A stretch of DNA of 64,000 nucleotides from Crocinitomix algicola (GTDB lineage: Bacteria > Bacteroidota > Bacteroidia > Flavobacteriales_D > Crocinitomicaceae), in NCBI RefSeq assembly GCF_001661595.2, contig NZ_LYPF02000010.1, forward strand, positions 62,001 through 126,000. The letters are read 5' to 3'. Below the pieces are notes generated by a model. That model had not been told where the DNA came from. It searched no databases and saw only the letters and a program-made list of their open reading frames with translations. Below, in pieces: positions 17,639-26,880 of the stretch. The translations under genes were made by a program, and so were the position numbers. The first letter of the stretch is position 1; each line of letters opens with the position of its first letter.

Positions 17639-19344
17639 TTAGCTCTAAATTGCGCTTGTTTGCCATTTGGACTTTGCTGAATTCCTTCTTCAAATGTTTT
17701 CTCGACAACAACCTCTCCTCTTTTATTATATACTCGCATTTTACCGTGTTTTAAACCGTCTTTATAGTCGATTTCTTGGGTCACATAAAATGGTCTCCAG
17801 TTGAAAACATAAGTCTTACCATCAAGTTTACCATTTTTATAGGTGATTATGCGATTTGCTTTAACTCCGCCTGGAAAATAATAGGTCCATTCGCCATTTT
17901 CTTTCCCGTTTTTATAATCACCTTCATGTGTTTTTCGACCATCTTTTTGGCTGTACCAAACCCAATGTCCATCCCTAACACTCTCCTTTAAAACTCTTTT
18001 AGAAAAGGGACCATATTTCACTCCTTTTTTATAATTCACTATTTTGTATTCACCCACTTCTAGGAGTTTCCCCTTTTCGGTGTAACGCTTCCATTCACCA
18101 ACTTTTAGATCATGTTCATATTCACCAACGAGATGCAATTTATCTTTCTTAAAATAGGAATACCACATGCCGTGTAAAGTACCAGCATCAAAACTTGCTT
18201 GATTTTTCAAATCACCATTATCAAAGTACTGTTTCCATTCCCCTTGCTCTTTACCTTGAACAAAAGAACCTTCTTTTAATAAATTCCCATTTTCATACCA
18301 CGTTTTCCATTCTCCCTCTTCTAAATCATTTTTATAAGCTCCTAATTTCCATTTGCTACCATCTTTATAAAAAAACTCCCATTTACCATCTCTCAACCCT
18401 TTAGAAAATGAACCTTGACTCTCAATATGAATAGAATCTCCCGGATACCAATATTTCCAAAAGCCATCTTGTAAGCCTGCCACAAAATCGCCTTCCATAT
18501 CTTTTGTCCCAACATTTGTATACCAGGTCCATTTACCAACTTTTTGCCCATTTTCGAATTCTCCTTTTATGTTTAACTGCCCATTATCGTAATTTTTTGT
18601 GTATTCACCTTCCAAAACACCATTGTTATAGCTTACCATTCGATCAATTTGACCTGTATAATACCAATACCACCATTTCCCATGTTTTTCATCATTCAAA
18701 TACTGGCCTTTAGCGTATGGTTTTCCACTTGCCGTATATTCTTCAAAATCACCGTTTTTTAAACCGTCTTTATAGGTGTAAAATTCTTGCAGGTGCCCTG
18801 TGCTTGCATAGTATAACAAGGTTATACCATCGCCATTTTTTAGCGTTTGGGTCGAATCCATTTTCCAGAAGTTTTTTACGTAGGAAATGGAATCTTTTAC
18901 CTCTTCTTCCATCATTTTAAAACCATTATTATAATAATAGTTCCATTGTCCAATTGGACGGTCATTTTTAAATGTTCCTTCCTCTTTTATCTTTCCATTT
19001 TCATACCAACTTGTAAAAATGCTATCTTGTTTACCATGTTTGAAGAAACCTCTATCTTTTGGTTGCCCACTTGGATAAAAACGAACTACTTTACCGTGTA
19101 ATTCACCTTTCATATAATTCCGTTCCTCTTCTAAACGTCCTTGACGGTCCCAATACCTCCACAATCCATGTTCAAGTGTTGTTGCTCCATTAAAATCATC
19201 TGCGTAATAGTAACCTTGACTTTGAAGTGCCGAATTATTAAAATCCCAAAAATTTTTAACCATTTTTGGCTTAATCTTCTGAGCATTAATTGAGGTTGCA
19301 CTGAGGAATAAAATTGTAAGTAGTAGCAATTGTTTAATTGACAT
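17635..19344 (-). CDS. Secreted YwqK/MORN-like repeat protein
   Basis: A 569-residue protein with a signal peptide (ending 'TSINAQ'). It consists of around twenty repeats of about 22-24 residues with the pattern 'G-x-W-x-x-[WY]-[YF]-x-[ND]-G-x-[LK]-x-x-x-G-x-[FY]', for example 'GEWKTWYENGNLLKEGSF'. Databases often name such proteins 'YwqK family antitoxin', but the fold is a MORN-like beta sheet and nothing here suggests a toxin partner. Export and repeats suggest a surface or periplasmic binding role; the ligand is unknown. The ATG at 19344 is preferred to a TTG two codons earlier. A -7 box lies 36 bases upstream. Confidence 0.82.
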   Translation of the reverse strand: MSIKQLLLLTILFLSATSINAQKIKPKMVKNFWDFNNSALQSQGYYYADDFNGATTLEHGLWRYWDRQGRLEEERNYMKGELHGKVVRFYPSGQPKDRGFFKHGKQDSIFTSWYENGKIKEEGTFKNDRPIGQWNYYYNNGFKMMEEEVKDSISYVKNFWKMDSTQTLKNGDGITLLYYASTGHLQEFYTYKDGLKNGDFEEYTASGKPYAKGQYLNDEKHGKWWYWYYTGQIDRMVSYNNGVLEGEYTKNYDNGQLNIKGEFENGQKVGKWTWYTNVGTKDMEGDFVAGLQDGFWKYWYPGDSIHIESQGSFSKGLRDGKWEFFYKDGSKWKLGAYKNDLEEGEWKTWYENGNLLKEGSFVQGKEQGEWKQYFDNGDLKNQASFDAGTLHGMWYSYFKKDKLHLVGEYEHDLKVGEWKRYTEKGKLLEVGEYKIVNYKKGVKYGPFSKRVLKESVRDGHWVWYSQKDGRKTHEGDYKNGKENGEWTYYFPGGVKANRIITYKNGKLDGKTYVFNWRPFYVTQEIDYKDGLKHGKMRVYNKRGEVVVEKTFEEGIQQSPNGKQAQFRAN

Positions 19345-19380
19345 AATCAATTCGTTTGATATAAAGTATAACTAGTAGAA

Positions 19381-19388
19381 CAAATTTA
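19381..19388 (-). promoter_or_regulatory. -7 box of the YwqK-repeat gene
   Basis: On the minus strand the sequence is TAAATTTG, an exact TAnnTTTG, 36 bases before the ATG at 19344. The remaining intergenic bases up to 19515 hold no gene and no clear terminator. Confidence 0.4.
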
Positions 19389-19515
19389 GTTACCTTTTTC
19401 ACATCATCAAGGTAAAACTAACCTATCAAGGAAAAAGTATTCCACAAGACTTTTTTAGTCAAGTCAACTAACTTTAAACGTTTAAACCAGAAAACCGACT
19501 CAGATTAACTGTACT

Positions 19516-20070
19516 TTAACGGCTTACATCAGTAGACACCTCCCATTTAGCAAATATTCCTGAAATATGATATCTTTTCCGCCACATGAATCCCCCTAAT
19601 CTATCAAAACCAATAGCTGCTGCAGGCATTCCTACTACAACATAATAAAGTGGTTCATAGAAATCAAATTCTCCTATCGTTCCTATTGAAATACCAGTTG
19701 TAAAGAAGATTAGCGGATAAGAAACAATTTTCATTGTCAGTCCCGTTCCCCGAACAAAAGCATTGAAGCGTAAATGGTTAATTTTTCTTATCTTTTTGAC
19801 ATCCAAATCTACCTCCCAACTTTCACCTTTAAATGGTTTAAGCACAATTGTGTCATTTTTAATTTCTTGAATAGTTCCGGTATATTTAGAGTCTGTTGAG
19901 AGGACCGAAATTTTTTCGCCCACTTCGATTACCTTAGTTTTATCTTTTTTGCGATGTTTAAGGATAAGCGCACCAGTTTTGGCCTCATCTTGACCTTGAT
20001 TATACCCTGTAATGGGTGTAATTAAAATCAATAAAAAAACTAATACTAAAGTTTTAGGGTTGAGTTTCAT
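19516..20070 (-). CDS. Exported hypothetical protein with an SH3-like segment
   Basis: A 184-residue product, not recognised as a named family. The N-terminus is a signal peptide (1-25, 'LLILITPITGYNQ'). Residues ~50-105 ('GEKISVLSTDSKYTGTIQEIKNDTIVLKP') look like a small LSm/SH3-like beta domain such as those found in Bacteroidota envelope proteins. Residues ~120-165 contain one or two hydrophobic stretches ('YPLIFFTTGISIGTIGEF', 'YYVVVGMPAAAIGF') that could be membrane spans. The ATG at 20070 is chosen because it gives the signal peptide; the longer frame up to 20283 runs through a GC-rich non-coding element. Confidence 0.6.
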   Translation of the reverse strand: MKLNPKTLVLVFLLILITPITGYNQGQDEAKTGALILKHRKKDKTKVIEVGEKISVLSTDSKYTGTIQEIKNDTIVLKPFKGESWEVDLDVKKIRKINHLRFNAFVRGTGLTMKIVSYPLIFFTTGISIGTIGEFDFYEPLYYVVVGMPAAAIGFDRLGGFMWRKRYHISGIFAKWEVSTDVSR

Positions 20071-20167
20071 ATATAAATTTTGAGGAGCCAAATGTAGCAC
20101 AATTAATGTATTGTTTCTACTTTGTTTAGTTTTAACTTTAGGAGAAATATAAATTGAAGAGGTATTA

Positions 20168-20282
20168 GGCTGAAGCGTTAGGGATTGACGCAAATGTTTG
20201 AGCTCTCCGCGCGTCTGTCTGGAACCGACGGGCGGAAGCGAGTGCAGAAAGCCCGCCACCAAACATATTGGTGGAACGCCCA
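20168..20282. repeat. GC-rich structured intergenic element, probable dispersed repeat
   Basis: About 115 bases whose composition stands out from the surrounding AT-rich DNA. It contains two hairpins: CCGCGCGTC (20207-20215) with GACGGGCGG (20227-20235), nine positions with one mismatch; and CCACCAA (20256-20262) with TTGGTGG (20268-20274), perfect with a five-base loop. A further CGGGC/GCCCG pairing links them. Start 'AGGCTGAAGCGTTAGGGATTG' and end 'GTGGAACGCCC' look like the edges of a REP/MITE-like unit. No ORF or transposase. That it is repeated elsewhere in the genome is inference, as only one copy is in this window. Confidence 0.5.
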
Positions 20283-20292
20283 ATAAAACAAA

Positions 20293-20958
20293 TCACTTTA
20301 ACAAGGCGAGAATACCTTGAACGAGGAATAATATACCGCAAAAAATAAGAATAAACCCAAGTACCATATTGACCACCCTAATCCAACTTGGGGTAAGAAA
20401 ATCTTTAAGCATCTTTGCTCCGGATATTTTCAAAACGTCGACACTAAAAAACGTCACCAAAATAATCCCTATATAAATCATTTGGGTGTACACATGATCA
20501 ATTTTCAGGTTTTCAGGGGCTTCAGGAATTAGTGTCATTAAAGATAACCAATAAAATAAAACTCCCGGGTTAAGCGCATTAATCATAAAACCTTTTAGCA
20601 CCATCATTACTGGATTGGTAGCACGCAAGGTTTCTGCTTTGGGAAATTTATTGGTAGGTAGTACATTTTTTTGCCTCGTTTTTAGCAGGTTAAAAATACC
20701 GAATAAAATAAATGCTGTACCCCCAATGATTCGCAAGATGTACCGGTTATCACTTTCCATAAGTGCATTTACCTCTCTAAAAAAAAGAAAGGCAATAGTC
20801 ACGTAAACCAGGTCACTTATTAAGACCCCTAAATCGAGAAATAACGCCGCTTTTATGCCTTTGGTTATACTTGTTTCCACCAGTATAAAAAAAGCTGGAC
20901 CCACCATTATACTTAACAATAGTCCATAACCTAATCCGCCGATAATTATCTCTAACAA
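20293..20958 (-). CDS. LysE family translocator
   Basis: A 221-residue membrane protein with six predicted spans and the LysE/RhtB N-terminal pattern 'GLLLSIMVGPAFFILVETSITKGIKAALFLDLGVLISDLVYV', plus 'NPGVLFYWLSLM' in the middle, typical of amino-acid exporters. The substrate is unknown. The start is TTG at 20958: it is the only in-frame start ahead of the conserved first helix, and an exact -7 box ends five bases upstream. It is preceded by xth, co-directional but 130 bases away. Confidence 0.83.
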   Translation of the reverse strand: MLEIIIGGLGYGLLLSIMVGPAFFILVETSITKGIKAALFLDLGVLISDLVYVTIAFLFFREVNALMESDNRYILRIIGGTAFILFGIFNLLKTRQKNVLPTNKFPKAETLRATNPVMMVLKGFMINALNPGVLFYWLSLMTLIPEAPENLKIDHVYTQMIYIGIILVTFFSVDVLKISGAKMLKDFLTPSWIRVVNMVLGFILIFCGILFLVQGILALLK

Positions 20959-20963
20959 ACGTT

Positions 20964-20971
20964 CAAATTTA
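20964..20971 (-). promoter_or_regulatory. -7 box of lysE-like gene, five bases from a TTG start
   Basis: TAAATTTG on the minus strand, an exact TAnnTTTG. The gap to the TTG start codon is AACGT, so the mRNA would be leaderless or nearly so. No -33 TTTG is evident at the usual distance. Confidence 0.5.
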
Positions 20972-21089
20972 TTTTAATGAAATCTCTTTTCGATTTACAC
21001 TAGTCTTTTTATCCATTGGGCTCGAAAATATTCTTTCTTACACTATTAGATACGAAATGTAACTAAAAATGTTTTGATAGTATTAAAAA

Positions 21090-21863
21090 TTAAAGTTGCA
21101 CATCTAATTCAACCAAAATTGGACAATGATCGGAATGCACAACTTCCGAGAGGATGTCTGCACGTTTGAGTTGATCTCGTAAAGATTCGGTGATAAAATG
21201 ATAATCAATTCGCCAACCTAAATTCTTTTTTCTAGCCCCAAAACGATAAGTCCACCAAGAATAATTGTGAGGCTCTTTATTTAAGGTTCTAAACGTATCG
21301 ATATAACCAAGATTTAAAAAATCCGTAATCCATTGTCGCTCCTCAGGTAAAAAACCTGAAGATTTTTTATTGGATACAGGATTATGGATGTCAATTGCTT
21401 CGTGGCAAATATTTATATCTCCAGAAATTAGCAAATTAGGTCGAGTTTTACGAAGCTCTTGAATATAAACTTTAAAGTCGGCTAAGAAATCCATTTTAAA
21501 AGCCTGACGTTCTTCACCACTACTGCCGCTGGGAAAATAACAACTCAAGACAGAAAAATCCCCAAAATCGGCTCTTATAATTCGCCCTTCATTATCATAT
21601 TTTTCAATTCCGCAACCTAACGCTACGTGATCAGGTTTTGTTTTTGAGAAAATAGCCACACCACTATACCCTTTTTTTTCTGCTGAATACCAATACGAAT
21701 GGTAGCCTGCCTTTTCAAATTCTTCTATGTCTACTTGATCTCTATTGGCCTTTGTTTCTTGAAGACAAATCACATCTGGATTTTCTTCTTGCAACCAATT
21801 TAACCAATCTTTTTTTAGCGCTGCTCGGATGCCATTAACGTTATACGATATAAATTTTGCCAT
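21090..21863 (-). CDS. xth: Exodeoxyribonuclease III
   Basis: A 257-residue protein with the full set of ExoIII/AP endonuclease motifs: 'ISYNVNGIRAALKKDW' (Asn), 'VICLQETKA' (metal-binding Glu), 'LLISGDINICHEAIDIHNP' (catalytic Asp/Asn), 'RKKNLGWRIDYHF' (Asp), and 'HSDHCPILVEL' (catalytic His near the end). It cleaves at abasic sites and degrades 3' ends in base-excision repair. Length matches the family. Single gene flanked by gaps. Confidence 0.95.
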   Translation of the reverse strand: MAKFISYNVNGIRAALKKDWLNWLQEENPDVICLQETKANRDQVDIEEFEKAGYHSYWYSAEKKGYSGVAIFSKTKPDHVALGCGIEKYDNEGRIIRADFGDFSVLSCYFPSGSSGEERQAFKMDFLADFKVYIQELRKTRPNLLISGDINICHEAIDIHNPVSNKKSSGFLPEERQWITDFLNLGYIDTFRTLNKEPHNYSWWTYRFGARKKNLGWRIDYHFITESLRDQLKRADILSEVVHSDHCPILVELDVQL

Positions 21864-21939
21864 TACTTTTCTTTATTACCACAAAAATAATGATTTCCAT
21901 GAAGTACCATTGGCAATTTTAGCTGAATACAATTATCGT

Positions 21940-21947
21940 TACCTTTG
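21940..21947 (+). promoter_or_regulatory. -7 box upstream of radA
   Basis: TACCTTTG is an exact TAnnTTTG with TTTA 18 bases further up (21918-21921). It is 68 bases from the ATG at 22016, giving a leader of roughly 60 bases. Confidence 0.4.
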
Positions 21948-22015
21948 GTTATCTTTTTAATGAGTGGAACGTAATAAAATTACGTGCTCCGTTTAGAATT
22001 TTGAAAGCAAAAAAC

Positions 22016-23383
22016 ATGGCAAAAACAAAAACATCATTCTTCTGTCAAAACTGTGGAGCAGAATCACCTAAGTGGGTTGGAAAATGTGCATCGTGCAACG
22101 AATGGAATACTTATGTTGAAGAAGTGGTTCAAAAAACGCCGAAATCAGCTACCCCATTTTCGTCATCAACAACCCAGCGAGCTTCAAAACCTCATCGACT
22201 AAATGAGATAGAAAAGTTAGAAGAACGCAGGATGATGTTACAGGATAACGAACTTAATCGTGTGCTCGGAGGAGGAATTGTACCAGGTTCTTTAGTCTTA
22301 TTTGGTGGTGAACCCGGCATTGGTAAATCGACCCTTCTTTTACAAGTTGCAGTACGAGAAACCAACAAGAAAATTCTCTACATTTCTGGAGAAGAGAGTG
22401 AACAACAAATAAGTATGCGTGCGGATCGAATTGGAAAATCAAATGAAAATTGTTTTGTTTTAACTGAAACTTCGATGCAAAACATTTTTATCCAAGTTGA
22501 AGCCGTTCAGCCTGACATCTTAATTATTGACTCAATTCAAACCCTACAATCAAACAACTTAGAATCATCGCCAGGCAGTGTTTCTCAAATAAAAGAATGT
22601 ACTGCAGAGTTTTTACGTTATGCTAAAGAATCTGGAACACCTGTATTTTTAATAGGCCACATTACAAAAGAAGGAGCTTTAGCGGGCCCGAAAGTATTAG
22701 AACACATGGTGGACGCTGTATTAGTTTTCGAAGGCGATCGAAACCATGTTTACCGGCTAGTTAGATCAGTTAAAAACCGATTTGGTTCAACCAATGAATT
22801 AGGGATCTATGAGATGAACGGCAATGGTTTGCGCGAAGTAGAAAATCCTTCAGAAATACTAATTACCAATAATGAAGAGCGGCTGAGTGGAATTTCAATT
22901 GCCTCAACTATAGAAGGAGTGCGTCCTATTTTAATTGAAGTTCAGGCGTTGGTGAGCACCGCGGCCTATGGAACGCCACAACGTTCATCTACTGGATTTG
23001 ATTTGCGTCGCCTAAATATGTTATTGGCAGTATTAGAAAAAAGATGTGGTTTTAAGTTGGGGGCAAAGGATGTGTTTTTAAATATTGCCGGTGGGATTAA
23101 AGCAAATGATCCAGCGATAGATTTAGCAGTAGTTTGTGCGATTATGTCATCCAACGCGAATATTCCAATTGATGCTGGTATTTGTTTGGCAGCTGAATTA
23201 AGTTTATCAGGAGAGATTAGAGCTGTGAACCGCATGGATCAACGAATTACGGAAGCTGAAAAAATGGGGTTCGAACAAATTATTATCAGCAAATTTAATA
23301 AAGGTATAAATCAAAAAGATTATGCCATTAAGATTCATCAAGTCAGTAAAATCGAAGATGCAATACGCATCATTTTTGGATAA
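22016..23383 (+). CDS. radA: DNA repair protein RadA
   Basis: A 455-residue protein. Order of parts: a C4 zinc finger (C10, C13, C24, C27), a RecA-like ATPase with Walker A 'GGEPGIGKST' and Walker B 'ILIIDSIQTL', the RadA-specific 'KNRFG' motif, and a C-terminal Lon-protease-like domain without proteolytic function ('FLNIAGGIKANDPAIDLAV'). RadA helps branch migration and processing of recombination intermediates. The ATG at 22016 gives the canonical 'MAKTKTSFFCQNCG'; a TTG five codons earlier is rejected. Confidence 0.95.
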   Translation: MAKTKTSFFCQNCGAESPKWVGKCASCNEWNTYVEEVVQKTPKSATPFSSSTTQRASKPHRLNEIEKLEERRMMLQDNELNRVLGGGIVPGSLVLFGGEPGIGKSTLLLQVAVRETNKKILYISGEESEQQISMRADRIGKSNENCFVLTETSMQNIFIQVEAVQPDILIIDSIQTLQSNNLESSPGSVSQIKECTAEFLRYAKESGTPVFLIGHITKEGALAGPKVLEHMVDAVLVFEGDRNHVYRLVRSVKNRFGSTNELGIYEMNGNGLREVENPSEILITNNEERLSGISIASTIEGVRPILIEVQALVSTAAYGTPQRSSTGFDLRRLNMLLAVLEKRCGFKLGAKDVFLNIAGGIKANDPAIDLAVVCAIMSSNANIPIDAGICLAAELSLSGEIRAVNRMDQRITEAEKMGFEQIIISKFNKGINQKDYAIKIHQVSKIEDAIRIIFG

Positions 23384-23451
23384 AGGCCTCAACATAAGAT
23401 TAGCCCAATACTTTGACACAATAATTTTGAATATTTACTGTTATTTCTATG

Positions 23452-23459
23452 TAAATTTG
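23452..23459 (+). promoter_or_regulatory. -7 box of porZ, five bases from the ATG
   Basis: TAAATTTG matches TAnnTTTG exactly, and TTTG at 23426-23429 provides a -33 element with 22-base spacing. The gap to the ATG at 23465 is only five bases, so the porZ-recO mRNA would have almost no leader. Confidence 0.6.
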
Positions 23460-23464
23460 AATTG

Positions 23465-25777
23465 ATGAAAAAAATATTCCAATCGACACTAATCGCATTA
23501 GTTTCATTTGTCACTCTTCAACCTAGTTTTGGACAAATCGGTATGAATCAATGGAGGGTACATTTTTCCGTGAATTCAGCCAATGGCATTGCCAAAACCC
23601 AAGACATGGTATATATGGCTTGTGCAAATGGTATTATAAGGAATGATTTAACAGATAATACTGTTGATCAGTTAACAGTTGCTAATGGATTGAGCGACTT
23701 AGGAATTTCAGCGATTGGCAGTGACAGTAAAATGGTTGTAATTGGTTATGTTAATGGCAACATAGATTTAATTGAAGGTCAAGTCATCACTAACGTTCCT
23801 TGGATTGAAAAAGCAGATTTGTCAGGAGATAAAACAGTGAACAATTTTTACTTTGATGGTTCAACCATTTATATTGCAACCAGCATTGGCTTAGTCGTTT
23901 TCGACAACGAAAAGAAAGAAATTAGAGATACGTACTATCCTTATAACGACCCTGTGGTTTATGATGTGAGTATTTTTCATGATACACTTTACGCAGCTAC
24001 CGAAAAGGGTATATATTATGCCCACAAGGACAAAGGTTATTTAAATGATTTCACCAATTGGAACAAATTTGAAAATTTACCGCCTACAGTTGTAAACAGT
24101 TCCTTTAAACATCTTGAAGTATTTGAAGATCTTCTATTTTTGGGTTACGATAGTGATGATTTTCAAGCAGACACGGTTTATTACTACAACAATGATTTAG
24201 TTACAAAAATGCCTGCTCCAATTACTCTAAAATCGATTTATGCTGATAACGATCGACTAATTATAACTGATTTTTCTTCTGTTAAGTCTTATAATACAGC
24301 ATTAGAAGAGCAGGATATATTATTTGAATACAATGGAAAAACACCATCACCAGCAGCAGCTGTATTTGCTGGAGACAAATATTGGATCGCTGATGAAACG
24401 CATGGACTTGTAAATGGAACAAATAGTTGGAACACCAGCTTTGTATATGATAACACCCCAGCATATGACGGTTGTTACAAACTAGATATTGAATATGGTA
24501 AAGTCCTGGTTGCAGGCGGTGGAATTAGCCAAAATCTTGTGAGCAACAGTTTTCAAAATGGTGCATATTTGTTTGAGGAAGAAACTTGGACAAATTTTAA
24601 CTACCGCACAGACCCATTAATTATCGATTCTTTAGACAGGGATTTTATCGGCGTAGCGATTAATCCTAATAACACAGATGAATTTGCCCTATCAAGTTTT
24701 TCAAAGGGAGGAATAAAAGTTGTAAAAGACGGTAAATCAATCTCACAGGTTTATAATGCTGAAAATTCACTGATTGAAGATCAAGCTGGAGACTTTATGT
24801 TTATTCCAGACATGAAGTATGATAATGACGGCAACTTATGGTACCTCAATCGTGGGTTAAAACCTTTAAAAGTAATTACAGCTACAGGAGAAGAATACGC
24901 ATTTGACCTAGGCGCTTCTGCTACAAATAAATACCCTTTAAAACTCATGATTGATGATGAAGGAAATAAATGGATTAGTATGGTCAATGTTGGTTTATTT
25001 GCTTTCAATGAAAATGGCACATTAGCAGATCCATCTGATGATCAAGTACAAATACTGAGAGCCACTGAAGGATCGGGAAACCTCCCTCATTCATACATTA
25101 ATACAATTTGTCAAGATGCAGATGGTGAAATTTGGATTGGAACAGAAGAAGGCATGGTCATTCTTTATTCTCGTGAAAAATTGTATGACGGTGGTTATGC
25201 TGAATATGATGCTTTACCGATATTGTTAACCGTTGGCGAAGAAACGGAACGACTCTTAGGAGGATCCAATATTACGGCAATAACTATTGATGGTGGGAAT
25301 AGAAAATGGATTGGTACCAGCTCTTCAGGTGTATTCTGTTTTTCTGAAGATGGAAAGGAAGAAATTTATCGATTTACAGCGGAAAACAGTCCCTTGATTT
25401 CAAACAGCATCCTTGATATTCAAATTGATCATCTGTCTGGTGAAGTTTTTTTTGCCACGAATGAAGGTTTAGTATCTTACCGTACTGATGCTAGTTTAGC
25501 CGACAACGATTTTGAACAAGTTAATGTTTATCCAAATCCAGTAAGACCAGATTTTAGAGGTCCTATTACAGTAAATGGTTTAGGATACGAATCTGATGTA
25601 AAAATAACAGATATCTCGGGTAATTTAATTTACCAAACCGTTTCTAATGGTGGAACGGTTATATGGGATGGAAACACTTTACAAGGTGACCGCGTGCAAA
25701 CAGGTGTCTATTTAGTCTGGTCGGGCGTAACGAGTGGTAAAGGTAAAAATGTAGCTAAAATTCTTGTTATCAATTAA
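23465..25777 (+). CDS. porZ: PorZ-like T9SS beta-propeller protein
   Basis: A 770-residue protein with a signal peptide (ending 'QPSFGQ'). The mature start 'MNQWRVHFS' is followed by two consecutive beta-propeller regions ('ANGIIRNDLTDNTV', 'IYIATSIGLVVFD', 'GNKWISMVNVGLFAFN', 'GEIWIGTEEGMVILY', 'RKWIGTSSSGVFCF'). The C-terminal T9SS type A sorting domain begins at 'VNVYPNPVRPD'. PorZ is a surface partner of the T9SS attachment complex in Porphyromonas. The recO gene overlaps its stop as TAATG; the porZ-recO order recurs in Bacteroidota and supports the call. Confidence 0.85.
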   Translation: MKKIFQSTLIALVSFVTLQPSFGQIGMNQWRVHFSVNSANGIAKTQDMVYMACANGIIRNDLTDNTVDQLTVANGLSDLGISAIGSDSKMVVIGYVNGNIDLIEGQVITNVPWIEKADLSGDKTVNNFYFDGSTIYIATSIGLVVFDNEKKEIRDTYYPYNDPVVYDVSIFHDTLYAATEKGIYYAHKDKGYLNDFTNWNKFENLPPTVVNSSFKHLEVFEDLLFLGYDSDDFQADTVYYYNNDLVTKMPAPITLKSIYADNDRLIITDFSSVKSYNTALEEQDILFEYNGKTPSPAAAVFAGDKYWIADETHGLVNGTNSWNTSFVYDNTPAYDGCYKLDIEYGKVLVAGGGISQNLVSNSFQNGAYLFEEETWTNFNYRTDPLIIDSLDRDFIGVAINPNNTDEFALSSFSKGGIKVVKDGKSISQVYNAENSLIEDQAGDFMFIPDMKYDNDGNLWYLNRGLKPLKVITATGEEYAFDLGASATNKYPLKLMIDDEGNKWISMVNVGLFAFNENGTLADPSDDQVQILRATEGSGNLPHSYINTICQDADGEIWIGTEEGMVILYSREKLYDGGYAEYDALPILLTVGEETERLLGGSNITAITIDGGNRKWIGTSSSGVFCFSEDGKEEIYRFTAENSPLISNSILDIQIDHLSGEVFFATNEGLVSYRTDASLADNDFEQVNVYPNPVRPDFRGPITVNGLGYESDVKITDISGNLIYQTVSNGGTVIWDGNTLQGDRVQTGVYLVWSGVTSGKGKNVAKILVIN

Positions 25778-26493
25778 TGGCCACCCACAAAATACAAGGA
25801 ATAGTTTTAAGAAAAACTGATTATTCTGAAACGAGTATCATATTACAAGTCTTAACGGCAGAAGAAGGAATAAAGAGTTTTATTTACCAAGGAGGAAAAC
25901 GAAAGAACAAGAAGGGAAATTTGATCAGTCCTTTGGCTGTTATTGATATTGAATATTATCAACGAAAAGAAAGCGAATTAGGCCGTATTTCATCGCTAGG
26001 TGCAAGTATAATCTATAAATCTATTCCTTTTGACCCTTATAAATCGAGTATTGTTTTTTTCATGAATGAGGTGTTATCGGCAACCGTTCAAGAACACGAA
26101 GAAAATGAGTCTCTTTTCCATTTCCTCCTAAACATTCTATCAGTTTTAGACTTATCTGAAACTATTGCCAATTTTCCGATTAAATTCCTTTACCGTCTAA
26201 CTCAATATATTGGATTTTACCCGAACGAAGTAGAACGGCCTACCTATCTAGATTTAAAAGAAGGAACCTATACCCCTTATGCTCCGTCACATGGAATTTA
26301 TTTATCTCAAGAAAATACGGCCTTACTACTTACACTATCTAAATGTTCGTTTGATGGTGAAAATGACCCTCCAGTTAATTTAGGGGCAAGAAGAGAAATT
26401 ATGAACGACCTTGTTCGCTACTATCAATTAGTAATTGAAAATTTTAAACCATTAAAAAGCTTACCTGTCTTGGAGGCGACTTTTCATAATTAA
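25777..26493 (+). CDS. recO: DNA repair protein RecO
   Basis: A 238-residue RecO. The N-terminal OB-fold opens with 'KIQGIVLRKTDYSETSIILQVLTAEEG' and 'SFIYQGGKR', and the helical C-terminal part has 'FPIKFLYRLTQYIGFYPN'. The zinc-binding cysteines found in some RecO proteins are largely absent, as is common in this phylum. RecO loads RecA on SSB-coated DNA with RecR. Its ATG overlaps the porZ stop. Confidence 0.9.
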   Translation: MATHKIQGIVLRKTDYSETSIILQVLTAEEGIKSFIYQGGKRKNKKGNLISPLAVIDIEYYQRKESELGRISSLGASIIYKSIPFDPYKSSIVFFMNEVLSATVQEHEENESLFHFLLNILSVLDLSETIANFPIKFLYRLTQYIGFYPNEVERPTYLDLKEGTYTPYAPSHGIYLSQENTALLLTLSKCSFDGENDPPVNLGARREIMNDLVRYYQLVIENFKPLKSLPVLEATFHN

Positions 26494-26781
26494 TTACTTT
26501 CTTTCAATTTCAATGACTTCGAGGTATTCCGGTCCATTTTCAATAGGATACCCTTCAATTTTATCGCCTTTAATCTGCACTTTTTCATTCACATAATCTA
26601 ATAAATCGATCTTGTCGCTTCTTAAAGCAAAAGTTCCGATAAAAAACTCACCATATTGGTAGGTCGTAATTCCGTCGTTCTTCTCTAGAACTCCAGTCAA
26701 AATAACCTCATCAGTTTCTTCTTTCTCACAAGAAACTAAACTAAAACTAAGCATCATCACAAGAGCTGCAAACCACTTCAT
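26494..26781 (-). CDS. Small lipoprotein, unknown function
   Basis: A 95-residue protein with a lipoprotein signal peptide (lipobox 'LVSC'), then an acidic linker. A compact beta-rich part follows ('VILTGVLEKND', 'VQIKGDKIEGYPIENGPEYLEVIEI') that may be a small OB-like fold. The family is not recognised. The ATG at 26781 is used because a TTG three codons upstream adds nothing. Converges with recO, abutting it directly. Confidence 0.65.
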   Translation of the reverse strand: MKWFAALVMMLSFSLVSCEKEETDEVILTGVLEKNDGITTYQYGEFFIGTFALRSDKIDLLDYVNEKVQIKGDKIEGYPIENGPEYLEVIEIERK

Positions 26782-26880
26782 ATCAATCAATTATTCTTTG
26801 TCAATTATAACGTTCGATATGACGATTTAGTTTGGTAAGCGAATTGAATAGGTAGAAGAAATTTATCTCTTTTAAGCTAA

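Noticed and set aside
17635-19344. Antitoxin of a toxin-antitoxin system (usual database name for YwqK repeats)
   Set aside because: The protein has a signal peptide and MORN-like repeats, and no toxin-like neighbour exists.
17635-19344. Possible CRISPR-like short repeats
   Set aside because: The repeated units are in frame, degenerate and protein coding; no array of identical repeats with unique spacers is found anywhere in the window.
20071-20283. N-terminal extension of the exported protein at 19516
   Set aside because: The extension lies in the GC-rich hairpin element and would put a signal peptide in the middle of the protein.
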